Origin: Bartonella sp. AU16XJBT
GTDB lineage: Bacteria; Pseudomonadota; Alphaproteobacteria; Rhizobiales; Rhizobiaceae
Direction: 5' to 3'
NCBI RefSeq assembly: GCF_028618665.1
Contig: NZ_JAQITF010000003.1
Coordinates: 62,001 to 126,000, forward strand
Length of the DNA: 64,000 nt
Positions within the stretch are counted from its first letter, which is position 1. Every line of letters starts with the position of its first letter. The notes below the pieces were generated by a model, which had not been told where the DNA came from, did no database searches, and saw only the letters and a program-made list of their open reading frames with translations. A program made the translations under genes and the position numbers. Shown one piece after another: positions 1-8,716 of the stretch.

Positions 1-612
1 TTTTGTCTGTTTTTTTAAATACTCGAAAACGCAATACCTTCAAAGTCTTTTGAAGGAAAATGAACTTCTTATCCTCATCGAAATATTTTTTGCCTTATCC
101 CAGATTATCATCTTATCCGCCTTTTATTAGCCTTGCACCTCATCTTCAAAAATCGGACAAGTGAGTAAACATCCTAAAAGCTGCAAGAAAAAGGAAGCTC
201 AAGCCTTTTAAAAATTTTCCATCTTCTCTATTAAACAGAAAAAATAACGAGCATATAAAAATGTGCTTAACGTATTCTGTTACAGCAATTCATACCTTTT
301 CTTTTCTACAAATGAGCGCTCTCAAATTATTCTCACCCTTTATGAAAATACGGTTTTGATTTGAGCTGTTTTTTATTTCTTTTATCATTGTAGACATCGA
401 TAACGCCGTTCACCGTGAAGTGTCCTCGATGAACTTGCGATCACTTTTGTAATGATCGCAACCTTATTCTTAATACTCTGATTGACTACCTTTTGGATAA
501 GATAAATTTTGCTAATTATCTTACAAATTGATTACTTTCTTCGCACTTTTCAAAACTTCACGAAAAGCTCTGCCCCTTAAAATAAAACCTAAAAGTGTGA
601 TTAAAAAAATAG
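1..612. other. Gene-poor AT-rich stretch
   Basis: I see no convincing coding region here. The short open frames lack a ribosome-binding site and have low-complexity AT-driven composition. It lies downstream of the minus-strand gene that ends at 613. Confidence 0.5.
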
Positions 613-1002
613 TTAAAAATAAGCATTCGCAATGGAAGGGCGAGACATCGCTTTTGAAAGAGCCATAGCGACAGTTTCACCAAACTTGTGAGCCTCTTCA
701 CGACTCTGACCACTTCCAGAAGCAAATGAAACCGCATCGCGACGCACTTGCTCAATAAACAGCTCTTGCTGCTGAGGGCTCATCTTAGAAAGGCGCTCAA
801 TAACATCTGGAAAAGCCATTGCCCATCTCTCTAGCAACAACTCCTCTGTTACCTCAACCTGCTGAGAAGAAGAAGAAGAAGAAGAAGAAATGTAGCCGGA
901 AAGAAACTTATGAACGACAACACTGCGGGAAGCAAAAATGCTAACGCCAAAAATAAGAAAAATAAATAAAATAAAAGCGATACGACCGGAGAAAAATCCC
1001 AT
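613..1002 (-). CDS. Hypothetical membrane-anchored protein with serine tract
   Basis: This 129-residue protein is of unrecognised family. Residues 5-25 form one hydrophobic segment (FILFIFLIFGVSIFA core), which suggests a signal anchor with the rest outside the cytoplasm. A run of eight serines (about residues 39-46) follows, encoded by eight identical TCT codons, then a charged, glutamine-rich helical region with motif LSKMSPQQQELF. The C-terminal part has an Ala/Ser-rich amphipathic helix. It stands alone; a strong minus-strand terminator lies about 220 bases upstream, so it probably has its own promoter. I cannot assign a function. Change in the TCT copy number would alter serine number without breaking the frame. 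Confidence 0.6.
   Translation of the reverse strand: MGFFSGRIAFILFIFLIFGVSIFASRSVVVHKFLSGYISSSSSSSSQQVEVTEELLLERWAMAFPDVIERLSKMSPQQQELFIEQVRRDAVSFASGSGQSREEAHKFGETVAMALSKAMSRPSIANAYF
865..889 (-). repeat. Trinucleotide repeat (TCT)8 inside gene
   Basis: Eight perfect AGA/TCT units in the coding region of the preceding gene produce the polyserine run. A trinucleotide unit keeps the frame, so slippage would vary linker length rather than switch the gene off. Confidence 0.9.
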
Positions 1003-1218
1003 TATCTCTTACCTAAAGATCACAGAATCAAACACAGATTCTCTTTATAGCATTCAACGATTTCTCAATAAAGAAAAACTCTCATCATTGAAAATGAACA
1101 CGATAATACGAACGACTCAATAAACTCTTATCCCCCTAGTACTACATGCTACACAATAGCAAACCTTACGCCTTTTAAGGCCCCTGCAAACACCTTACAA
1201 AGCCCTAAAAACAATTTA

Positions 1219-1252
1219 TAAAAAAACCTGACTGAGGAAATCCTCAGTCAGG
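1219..1252 (-). terminator. Strong rho-independent terminator (minus strand)
   Basis: A perfect 12-bp inverted repeat (1227-1238 with 1241-1252, two-base loop) is followed on the minus strand by a run of seven T. The transcript it ends must come from the 1253-1450 region, where there is no long ORF. This points to a small RNA. Confidence 0.85.
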
Positions 1253-1345
1253 CCAGACAATCTAGGGGATCCACGCGGGGGGGGGGAGGAGGTTCCCCGA
1301 TCGTCTTCTCGCATCAACCACTAAGATAGCCGATGCAATATTCTT
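1222..1345 (-). ncRNA. Candidate structured small RNA with C10 tract
   Basis: Upstream of the terminator on the minus strand is a conspicuously GC-rich, foldable segment in an AT-rich region. It contains a GCATC/GATGC stem, a GGGGA/TCCCC stem, and a C10 run (G10 on plus at 1277-1286). No long ORF is present. Bartonella is known for genus-specific Brt small RNAs that sit upstream of XRE genes; this element has a similar flavour, but the next gene on this strand is not XRE. The 5' end is a guess; RNA identity is inferred only from structure and terminator. Confidence 0.4.
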
Positions 1346-2507
1346 GCTATGGAATAAAATGCTTTAAACAACAAGAAATTCTTATCATCTCCTCCGCAAA
1401 AAAACACAAAAGAATTATAAATTGTTTAAAAATGTTGAAATTTAGGCAAAAAAAATTCAAAAATGCCCCAATTTGAAGCAATTTTATTTCGGCAAGCATC
1501 AATCAGAATCTACCACCATTATAATTTTTATAATAATTTCTTTCACAACTCGGGTGATCATAATTAAAAAATAAGTAATCTGTATATATTCGCCCTATAA
1601 AAAATAGAATCAGCAGAATCACTAGCCCAGCAGCGATCACCACAAAAGAAAAACGTCGTCTTTAAGCCTTATACAATAAAAGCAGAAACACCTGTTCAAA
1701 AGAAAATATGAATTATTTAAATTAAAACAATTAATTAAAGAAAAAAGTCTTATCTATCTTCATGAAAATTTCTGAAAATGATCATTTAAAAATATTGTCA
1801 AATCTCTTACGCAACAACATCAATGAAAAATTTAAACAGCTTACAAAAAACGAAAACTCTGAAGGTATTTATTTCGAATCATGCACTATGATCACTTCCA
1901 ATAACGATAAGCTATCTTAACAATAGCCAACAAATCCCTATGTGGTATCATAAAAAATGATTAAGCAGATATTTCCTTTTAAACTTTACCACTTAAACTG
2001 CCTTGCAAAATGATAAATAAAACAATTTTTATGTTCAAAAATTGCTATGCTACTTGTCACATATCAAGACATTGATTTTAATAATTATTGGTCATTTTAC
2101 ATATTAAATGACCGTTCCCGATCTTATAAGCGTCCCTTATTTTAAATCTTCTTATATGGAATCAATCAAACCCATACTATGGCCCATCATAAGTAAGATT
2201 GGCCTATGAATAAAAACGATAAAAAGGAATCAAAATATCTCCGATGAGCCCATTTTAAAGCAAGGACGACACAATATTGAAAACTGAAAATAGAATAATG
2301 ATGCCAGCTTACAACTTTTATTTAAACTAAAGACCATGCTGCCCTATAAATTTTATGCTATTTCACCCACGAGCTGCGCCATAAGATGCGCGCGTCAACA
2401 AAAAAAGAAATCCACTTTTGGCAAGAAAAATGGACTTATTAATAACCTTCATGGCTTTTCATGGTAAAGAGATAGAAAACTTTAGTGTAATATGACGCTT
2501 TTCTTTC

Positions 2508-2684
2508 TTACTTTCCGCCACGGATTACCCACAAATCACCGCCAATTTGATTTTTATGAATATAATGCAAAGCATATATATGAATGCTTGTAAGAAGAAA
2601 TAAAAGTAAAGCCAGATGTGTTATAATTATTGTTTCACAAAATGTTTTATAAAATTCGCTATATCTCTCTGATCCATAACCAAT
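2508..2684 (-). pseudogene. C-terminal fragment of a membrane protein
   Basis: This open frame of 58 codons has no start and ends in TAA. It reads like the end of an integral membrane protein: an amphipathic start (SEFYKTFCE), a hydrophobic helix (ITHLALLLFLLTSIHIYA), paired histidines, then a basic tail ending WVIRGGK. The helix with His residues is compatible with a b-type cytochrome, but that is inference. A stop codon lies immediately upstream, so the N-terminal part is lost or out of frame. A related but more decayed stretch is at 35062-35121. Confidence 0.45.
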
Positions 2685-2704
2685 TTATGAGTGATTATAT
2701 GATG

Positions 2705-2869
2705 TTATCTACTAAGCTTTTGTCTTTCTATGGCTTGTAAATCAACATATATTCCAAACATAACAGCATGTTTGAGACAAAGATCAAAGCGAATGAAAAC
2801 CACGTTAAGCAGTCCCAGCTTTGATAGACCAAATTGGAAAAAAATATTGCATAGATCTGTTTGAGTCAT
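2705..2869 (-). CDS. Possible small ORF or gene remnant (54 aa)
   Basis: An ATG-initiated 54-codon frame starting MTQTDLCNIFFQFG and ending AIERQKLSR. Its amino-acid composition is protein-like (balanced, with hydrophobic segments), unlike the surrounding AT noise, but there is only a weak purine-rich sequence before the ATG. It lies just upstream, on the same strand, of the membrane-protein fragment at 2508-2684. It may be another piece of the same dead locus. Confidence 0.25.
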   Translation of the reverse strand: MTQTDLCNIFFQFGLSKLGLLNVVFIRFDLCLKHAVMFGIYVDLQAIERQKLSR

Positions 2870-3616
2870 CTCTGAAGCTAGAAGAGCGCCTCATTTTGAA
2901 AAGAATAGGAAAGAGTAGAAACCAGTTTCTATCTTTACCATCACATCACCCTTTAATGTCCTTTACGGCTTTCAAAAACATCCATATCTTTTAGCGCATT
3001 GCCCCACGTCTTTGCTTTTCTCATTCTTTAATGTTTTTCCCCATGAAAAACTCTAAGGCATTTCTCATCCATACCCTTAACCCTGTTTCACCCCATCTCT
3101 TGGTACTCTTAAAGAGATAACTTAAGATTAGGAACCACTATCTTTAACATGTATGAAGGTGCGAACCACCACCACATTATATTGCAACTGCTTTTACATT
3201 GAGAAAATGCGCGAAAGATCTATTTCCTCTTTCAAACGATTTTATTGACACAAAAAAACTCCTCTTGTAACAGACAAACAGACGCCTTTGGATTGTAAAA
3301 TAAAAGGTTTGAAATAAAAAAATATTCTTGTATTCAAGACTCTTATTGGAGTTTTAAAAGATGAATGATCTTTTAAAATCAATTTATTGATTAATTAAAA
3401 ATATGATATCAAGGCACCTTAAATAACAATCTTCATAGCCTTTCATCTATAAGAGTTCATTACACAGCCTCCACGCCCCTATGAAACACCAATATCCTCA
3501 TATAAAAACATAATGCAAATATAAAAAATAATAACTTTTCAATGATTTAATAAAATTTCATCTCTGCACTATTCCTTGAGAAAAATCAGAGAATAAAGCA
3601 CATTAACAAACGAGAT

Positions 3617-4555
3617 TTATGCAAAATTGACTTGTTTATCTTTGATATCATCAACCAATAAACGGGGATCACGAGCAAGCCAAAGTGTCACCACACACTC
3701 CTCACTGTTTTCACTTTGTATAGGAGTAAGACAAATCGTTTGTTCTAAAACAAGTCCTGCATTTTTAAGCCATTGTTCTATTTGTAAAGCCGAAAATCCA
3801 AACCCCATATGCGCTTGATCAGAATGTGAAGATTCAGCTTTATGATAACCAAAATCCACAATCAATAAACGCCCATGAGGACGCAAAACACCTGATATTT
3901 TATGAAGAGCCATTTCAGGATTTTCAAGAAAATGTAAAACCCAATGAAGAATGACTAAATCAAAAGTTGTCTCTCCAACAGGCAAGTGCAAAACATCACG
4001 ATCAAGCACGATTTCAATCGCATGCGTATAAAGATCAGAAAACAATTTTAAAACAAAATCTCCACCCATTCCAATATTTAGCATCGTCTGAAATGGCTTA
4101 TCACCCACGATTTTAAGTAAAGCATTTTCCACACTGTGATCTACCATATAGGACGATCGTAAGAGATCCCATTGCGACATATTTTGTAAAAAATGCTTCT
4201 TCCTCGTTTTTTGACGCTGCTTTTTGACATCCTTCAAACGTTCTAAATCGTGCGCTAACAACACATCATGCTTTGGAAAAGCCGAAAAAATGCCCATCAC
4301 AATATCTTTACCCCAAAAATCATGACAAAGCTTAAAATAAAGACAACCTCCCTTCTGATAACGCTCAATCAATCGTGCTTCGTACAATAAACATAAATAT
4401 CGTGATATACACACTTGCGACTGGTCAAGGATAAAAATAAAATCAGCGATTGTTAAATCTTCATGATGCAAGAGCCTAAGAACACGTAAATGGTTTACTT
4501 CTGCTACCGCTTTCAGCAGCACAGTCATTGCATCTAAACTTGTACTTTTTTTCAT
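3617..4555 (-). CDS. ArsR-family regulator fused to SAM methyltransferase-like domain
   Basis: This 312-residue two-domain protein has a winged helix of ArsR type at about residues 10-85 (AVAEVNHLRVLRLLHHEDLT start, recognition-helix region around SQVCISRYLCLL). A class I methyltransferase fold follows at about 150-280, with FDLVILHWVLHFLENPE and LRPHGRLLIVDFG motifs. Motif I reads LNIGMGGDF rather than the usual GxGxG, so SAM binding may be weakened or lost. A GGGGA ribosome-binding site lies five bases before the ATG. In other alphaproteobacteria such fusions sit beside methionine/one-carbon genes; none is adjacent here. The target is unknown; family assignment is firm. Confidence 0.85.
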   Translation of the reverse strand: MKKSTSLDAMTVLLKAVAEVNHLRVLRLLHHEDLTIADFIFILDQSQVCISRYLCLLYEARLIERYQKGGCLYFKLCHDFWGKDIVMGIFSAFPKHDVLLAHDLERLKDVKKQRQKTRKKHFLQNMSQWDLLRSSYMVDHSVENALLKIVGDKPFQTMLNIGMGGDFVLKLFSDLYTHAIEIVLDRDVLHLPVGETTFDLVILHWVLHFLENPEMALHKISGVLRPHGRLLIVDFGYHKAESSHSDQAHMGFGFSALQIEQWLKNAGLVLEQTICLTPIQSENSEECVVTLWLARDPRLLVDDIKDKQVNFA

Positions 4556-5231
4556 AATTATCCCCTAAACCTTCCTATAAACATTTGTTTATAGAAAAAA
4601 AAGTCAAGCATAATGCGCATATTCTTATCTATTTCATTCCCGCCATTTTATCATCCTATGAAAAAAATAGGCTACTGTAAAAGATGAACAGATCTTATCT
4701 CATTACCCATAAATAATTATAACAATTTGATTTATAATGATTATTTATCATTTTTAACTTAAATAAAAGGCTAAATATCGTCATCTTTTCTCATTTCAAA
4801 CCTATTCATGGTAAATCAATTAAACTATTCTCTTGCACCTCAGAAATGGCGGCCTATGGACAAAAACACAGAAAATAAGTGAAATGCCTCTTATAGCTAT
4901 CTCAAAACAAAAATTATCCAACATTGGAAGAGAATAAATAATAGGATGGTTTCAGTTTGTAGCTTTAAATTAAAGACGCTAATGCTCAACGACCAGAGCA
5001 TTTGTACAATGGCACTTTCTATGAAAGATTTCCCCTCTTCATGGCAATTTTACAAGCAAGAATAGTATATATCACAAATAGAATAGCTTTCTTTTCGTCA
5101 TGGTCTCATAAAGAGCCTCTCCTCTTTCCCATGAATAAAAACTTCCACGGAATACACACGACATTATTGATGAAATCATAAACACAAAAACACACTATTT
5201 TCTCAATAAAGTTCCCATAAGATAAGAAATT
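4556..5231. other. Gene-poor intergenic stretch
   Basis: No gene is seen. It contains one copy of a dispersed intergenic repeat (4751-4830), listed separately. The region just upstream of the ArsR fusion is AT-rich and could hold its promoter. Confidence 0.5.
4751..4830. repeat. Dispersed intergenic repeat, copy A
   Basis: Shares the core TCTCATTTCAAACCTATTCA, preceded by an AACTTAAAT-type block about 35 bases upstream, with copies near 8317, 25350, 25575 and 31180. Each copy has diverged. Confidence 0.5.
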
Positions 5232-6881
5232 CTAGCGTGTAAGAGGCTTATAATTTGCGTGCTTAGGGTTAAGGGCTTCACCCCCAAGACGGCGAACTTT
5301 ATCAGCCTCATATTCAGCAAAATTACCTTCAAACCATTCCACATGGCCATCACCTTCAAAGGCTAAAATATGCGTTGCCAATCGATCAAGAAACATACGA
5401 TCGTGCGATATGATCACGGCACAACCAGCAAAATTTTCTAATGCATCTTCCAATGCACCCAACGTTTCAGTATCAAGATCATTTGTCGGTTCATCAAGAA
5501 GAAGCACATTCCCCCCCTCTTTTAGAAGTTTCGCCAAATGGACACGATTGCGCTGCCCTCCTGATAAATTTGCCACCTTCTGCTGCTGATCGGCCCCCTT
5601 GAAATTAAAAGCCCCGCAATAAGCACGACTATTCATTTCATATTTGCCTAACTTAATAATGTCATTTCCACCAGAAATCTCCTCCCAAACAGTTTTATCA
5701 CCCGCCAAAGAATCGCGACTCTGATCCACATAACTCATGTGAACTGTTTCACCAATCCGTATTTGGCCTGAATCGGGCTGTTCTTGTCCTGTCAACATTT
5801 TAAACAATGTCGACTTTCCCATACCATTAGCACCAATAACGCCGACAATGCCCCCAGCAGGAAGTTTAAAAGAGAGAGAATCAATCAACACACGTTCGCT
5901 ATAAGCTTTAGAGAGATGATCAACTTCAATGACAACCTGTCCTAATCTTTCTCCAATAGGAATAATAATTTGCGCCTCTCCAGGACGACGTTCACGTGCC
6001 GCCTGAACCAACTCATCATAAGCTTTAATCCGCGCTTTTGACTTTGCTTGCCGCCCTTTTGGACTAGAAGCGATCCATTCTTGCTCACGTGATAAAGCAC
6101 GTTGACGCGCAGCCTCTTCACGCCCCTCTTGAGCCAAACGCTTGGCTTTAGCCCCCAAATAAGCAGAATAGTTCCCCTCATAAGGGATACCTCTACCGCG
6201 ATCTAACTCTAAAATCCAACCCGTAACATTATCGAGAAAATAACGATCATGGGTTATCAAAAGCACGGCGCCAGGATATTCACGCAGATGCCTTTCAAGC
6301 CAAGCTGTCGTTTCAGCATCTAAATGGTTTGTCGGTTCATCCAAAAGCAACAAATCAGGTTTTGACAAAAGCAATTTACAAAGCGCCACACGCCGCTTTT
6401 CACCACCCGAAAGTTTTATCACATCCCCCTCAGCTGGCGGACAACCAAGAGCAGCCATTGCCATTTCCACTTGACTTTCTAAATCCCAAAGATTCTGACT
6501 GTCAATAATATCCTGAAGCTGTGCACTTTCATCAGCCGTTTCCTCGCTATAATTCATCATCAATTCGTTATAACGCTCAAGAATGGCCTGTTTATCTGCA
6601 ACACCTTCCATCACATTGCCACGCACATCTTTGCTTGCATCAAGCACAGGTTCTTGTGGTAGATAGCCACAACGTGCTCCTTCAGAAAGCCACGCTTCTC
6701 CCGTATATTCCTTATCTAGCCCAGCCATAATACGTAAAATAGTTGATTTACCCGCACCATTTGGCCCTAAAATACCGATCTTCGCATCTGGATAAAAAGA
6801 CAAATGAATATTTTCTAAAATTTTTTTATTGCCGTAAGACTTGTTGAGTCCAGCCATATGGTAGATAAATTGACGTGCCAT
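5232..6881 (-). CDS. ettA: Energy-dependent translational throttle protein EttA (ABC-F)
   Basis: This soluble ABC-F ATPase of 549 residues binds the ribosomal E site and, in E. coli, couples translation to ATP level. Both nucleotide-binding domains are complete. Domain 1 has Walker A GPNGAGKST at 39-47, signature LSGGEKRR and Walker B DEPTNHLD. The interdomain linker is charged and arginine-rich (about 245-310). Domain 2 has Walker A GANGMGKST, signature LSGGQRNR and DEPTNDLD. There are no membrane segments, which excludes a transporter. The opening MARQFIYHMAGLNKSYG and the total length match EttA better than Uup. It is monocistronic, with a weak purine-rich sequence before the ATG. Confidence 0.93.
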   Translation of the reverse strand: MARQFIYHMAGLNKSYGNKKILENIHLSFYPDAKIGILGPNGAGKSTILRIMAGLDKEYTGEAWLSEGARCGYLPQEPVLDASKDVRGNVMEGVADKQAILERYNELMMNYSEETADESAQLQDIIDSQNLWDLESQVEMAMAALGCPPAEGDVIKLSGGEKRRVALCKLLLSKPDLLLLDEPTNHLDAETTAWLERHLREYPGAVLLITHDRYFLDNVTGWILELDRGRGIPYEGNYSAYLGAKAKRLAQEGREEAARQRALSREQEWIASSPKGRQAKSKARIKAYDELVQAARERRPGEAQIIIPIGERLGQVVIEVDHLSKAYSERVLIDSLSFKLPAGGIVGVIGANGMGKSTLFKMLTGQEQPDSGQIRIGETVHMSYVDQSRDSLAGDKTVWEEISGGNDIIKLGKYEMNSRAYCGAFNFKGADQQQKVANLSGGQRNRVHLAKLLKEGGNVLLLDEPTNDLDTETLGALEDALENFAGCAVIISHDRMFLDRLATHILAFEGDGHVEWFEGNFAEYEADKVRRLGGEALNPKHANYKPLTR

Positions 6882-7043
6882 AAACTTCTCTTTATATTGT
6901 GCGATATTAAAGATTAGGATTTTGAAAAAACTGCTTTCGCTTTTTGAAACTGTACAGTAAATAGCGCTTACATCATCTCAAAAGCTTTTCACTTTAATAT
7001 TGGTACATTTTTTTTAATCTCACAAGCCCCAGTATGGTTCTAA

Positions 7044-7580
7044 ATGCAAAAAAACATCCCCTCAAGAAGCAAAAAGCAAATCTTTTTAGCTGTACCTGAA
7101 ACATGTTATCAAACATTGCCCCTCTTTTCCATACCAGATATAACATTGTATTTTTATCGTATTAAACCAACCTATCAATGTAATATGGAACCAAAAAGAA
7201 AAGTAATTCTCTATGCACCTTCTTTTTTGGCTTTATGGGCTTTAACTTACGCAGTAAAAAATCCTTTCCTTTTTTCATCGATTTTTTGTTACGGGAAACA
7301 ATGGACTTCACCCCTTGCTTTAATGTGGCTTAAATTACGTTTACAAAATGACCGCCGCCTTATGGGATCTGACGTCCCAAGCCCAATGATCATGAAGGCT
7401 TTGCGCCAACATGTCGCAACAAATGACTACAGTGCACTTCCCATTGGTACGTGGTTACACTTCGTAAAAAACTATAAAATGAATTGTAAAAACTTACCCG
7501 TCCCCCTCTTTTGGCTTGATAATTATAAAAATAAGATCAATATTCAACAAGTCATTTCAAAACTTCAAGACGAAATATAG
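7044..7580 (+). CDS. Hypothetical protein upstream of pncA
   Basis: This 178-residue protein is of no family I recognise. It has a protein-like composition, a hydrophobic patch around residues 54-75 (VILYAPSFLALWALTYAV) and several tryptophans. An internal ATG at 7185 (MEPKRKVILY) is an alternative start, and neither start has a good ribosome-binding site. It ends 49 bases before pncA on the same strand, so co-transcription is possible. It could be a lineage-specific protein or a decayed hydrolase; I do not assign a function. Confidence 0.5.
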   Translation: MQKNIPSRSKKQIFLAVPETCYQTLPLFSIPDITLYFYRIKPTYQCNMEPKRKVILYAPSFLALWALTYAVKNPFLFSSIFCYGKQWTSPLALMWLKLRLQNDRRLMGSDVPSPMIMKALRQHVATNDYSALPIGTWLHFVKNYKMNCKNLPVPLFWLDNYKNKINIQQVISKLQDEI

Positions 7581-7629
7581 CTTTTTTAAAATACGATAAA
7601 AGCTCACCTCCTATAGGAATAATATATTT

Positions 7630-8238
7630 ATGGAAAAAAAAGCCTTACTCGTCATTGATGTTCAAAATGACTTCTTACCCGGTGGAGCACTTGCAGTACC
7701 ACAAGGTGATGTTATTTTACCCGCCATCAATAATCTTATCAATCATTTTGACCACGTTATCTTAACCCAAGACTGGCACCCCAAAAACCACTGCAGCTTT
7801 GCTTCCTGCTATCCTGAAAAAAAGCCCTATGATACCACCAATCTTGACTATGGTCCTCAAATACTTTGGCCTGATCATTGCATACAAGGAACACAAGGAG
7901 CAGAATTTTATCCATCTCTCAGAGTGGAAAAGGCACAACTTATCCTTAGAAAAGGCTATAATCAAAAAATGGATAGCTATTCTGCTTTTCTTGAAAATGA
8001 TCAAAAAACATCAACAGGTTTACAAGCTTATCTCAAAGAACACGGTTTTACCAAGCTCGTTATGTGTGGCTTAGCAACGGACTTTTGTGTTGGATTTTCC
8101 GCTCTTCACGCCATACAATGTGGTTTTAAAGTCAGTGTTTCATTAAATGCCTGCGCTGGTATTGATGTAAACGAATCCCTAAACACGATGCTTAAAACGA
8201 TGAACGAAGCTGGTATAGAACTGTTAATGGTCTCCTAA
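7630..8238 (+). CDS. pncA: Nicotinamidase PncA
   Basis: Hydrolyses nicotinamide to nicotinate and ammonia in cytosolic NAD salvage, and also activates pyrazinamide in the family. At 202 residues it has normal length. The catalytic triad is visible: Asp10 (VIDVQNDF), Lys108 (LILRKGY) and Cys153 (GLATDFCVGFSA). Metal ligands match the family at Asp48 and His50 (TQDWHP) and His83 (PDHC). A TAGGAAT sequence lies upstream of the ATG. It follows the 178-residue hypothetical gene and may share its transcript. Confidence 0.95.
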   Translation: MEKKALLVIDVQNDFLPGGALAVPQGDVILPAINNLINHFDHVILTQDWHPKNHCSFASCYPEKKPYDTTNLDYGPQILWPDHCIQGTQGAEFYPSLRVEKAQLILRKGYNQKMDSYSAFLENDQKTSTGLQAYLKEHGFTKLVMCGLATDFCVGFSALHAIQCGFKVSVSLNACAGIDVNESLNTMLKTMNEAGIELLMVS

Positions 8239-8716
8239 AATATTGTTTTCTGACTACCTATTATAAAGCACTGATTTATAAGAAATACATTATTCTTTAC
8301 ATATTTAAGTGAGTTGTTACATATTTAAGTGAGAGACCAGAATAGGATAAAATTCTCTCATTTCAAACTTATTCATAATGAATAAACCATTTTACACATC
8401 ACAACTAGGATAAATATGTAAATAAAAATCACTCAAGAAAGCAACAAAAATGCTTCTTATGAATCGTTAAATATAAAAGCTTTCATCGTACTGAAAGCGG
8501 GTAAAAGTATAGCGCCCGTTTGCACCTTGTATTTAAGTCAAAGCTATCCAAGAGATTTTAAATTATTCCCTTCATGGGAAGAATCATATCATAGCTTCAA
8601 CTTTAAAATAAGGACACCAATAAGAAAGACTATAGCATTTTGTTTTGCATGAAAGTTCTCTTTTATTAAGGATATGCGATAAACAAAAGCATGAGAAAAT
8701 ATGAAGTTTTCATTAC
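8239..8716. other. Gene-poor intergenic stretch
   Basis: No gene is seen between pncA and the convergent DUF475 gene. It holds a copy of the dispersed repeat and a short direct duplication of ACATATTTAAGTGAG at about 8299 and 8319. Confidence 0.5.
8317..8392. repeat. Dispersed intergenic repeat, copy B
   Basis: The best-preserved copy: a TTTAAGTGAGAG block, then TAGGATAAAATTCTCTCATT and TATTCATAATGAA. The left block is itself duplicated 20 bases upstream. Confidence 0.55.

Larger units (their letters stand above)
1346..3616. other. Long gene-poor stretch with gene debris
   Basis: No intact gene of normal size is seen in about 2.3 kb. Two short minus-strand frames at 2508-2684 and 2705-2869 look like protein remnants and are listed separately. 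The remainder is AT-rich with many stops in all frames. Confidence 0.5.

Noticed and set aside
558-755. Minus-strand ORF of 65 codons
   Set aside because: It overlaps the better-supported 129-residue gene in another frame and has no ribosome-binding site.
865-1300. CRISPR array
   Set aside because: The repeats here are a trinucleotide run and a homopolymer; no spaced direct repeats are seen anywhere in the window.
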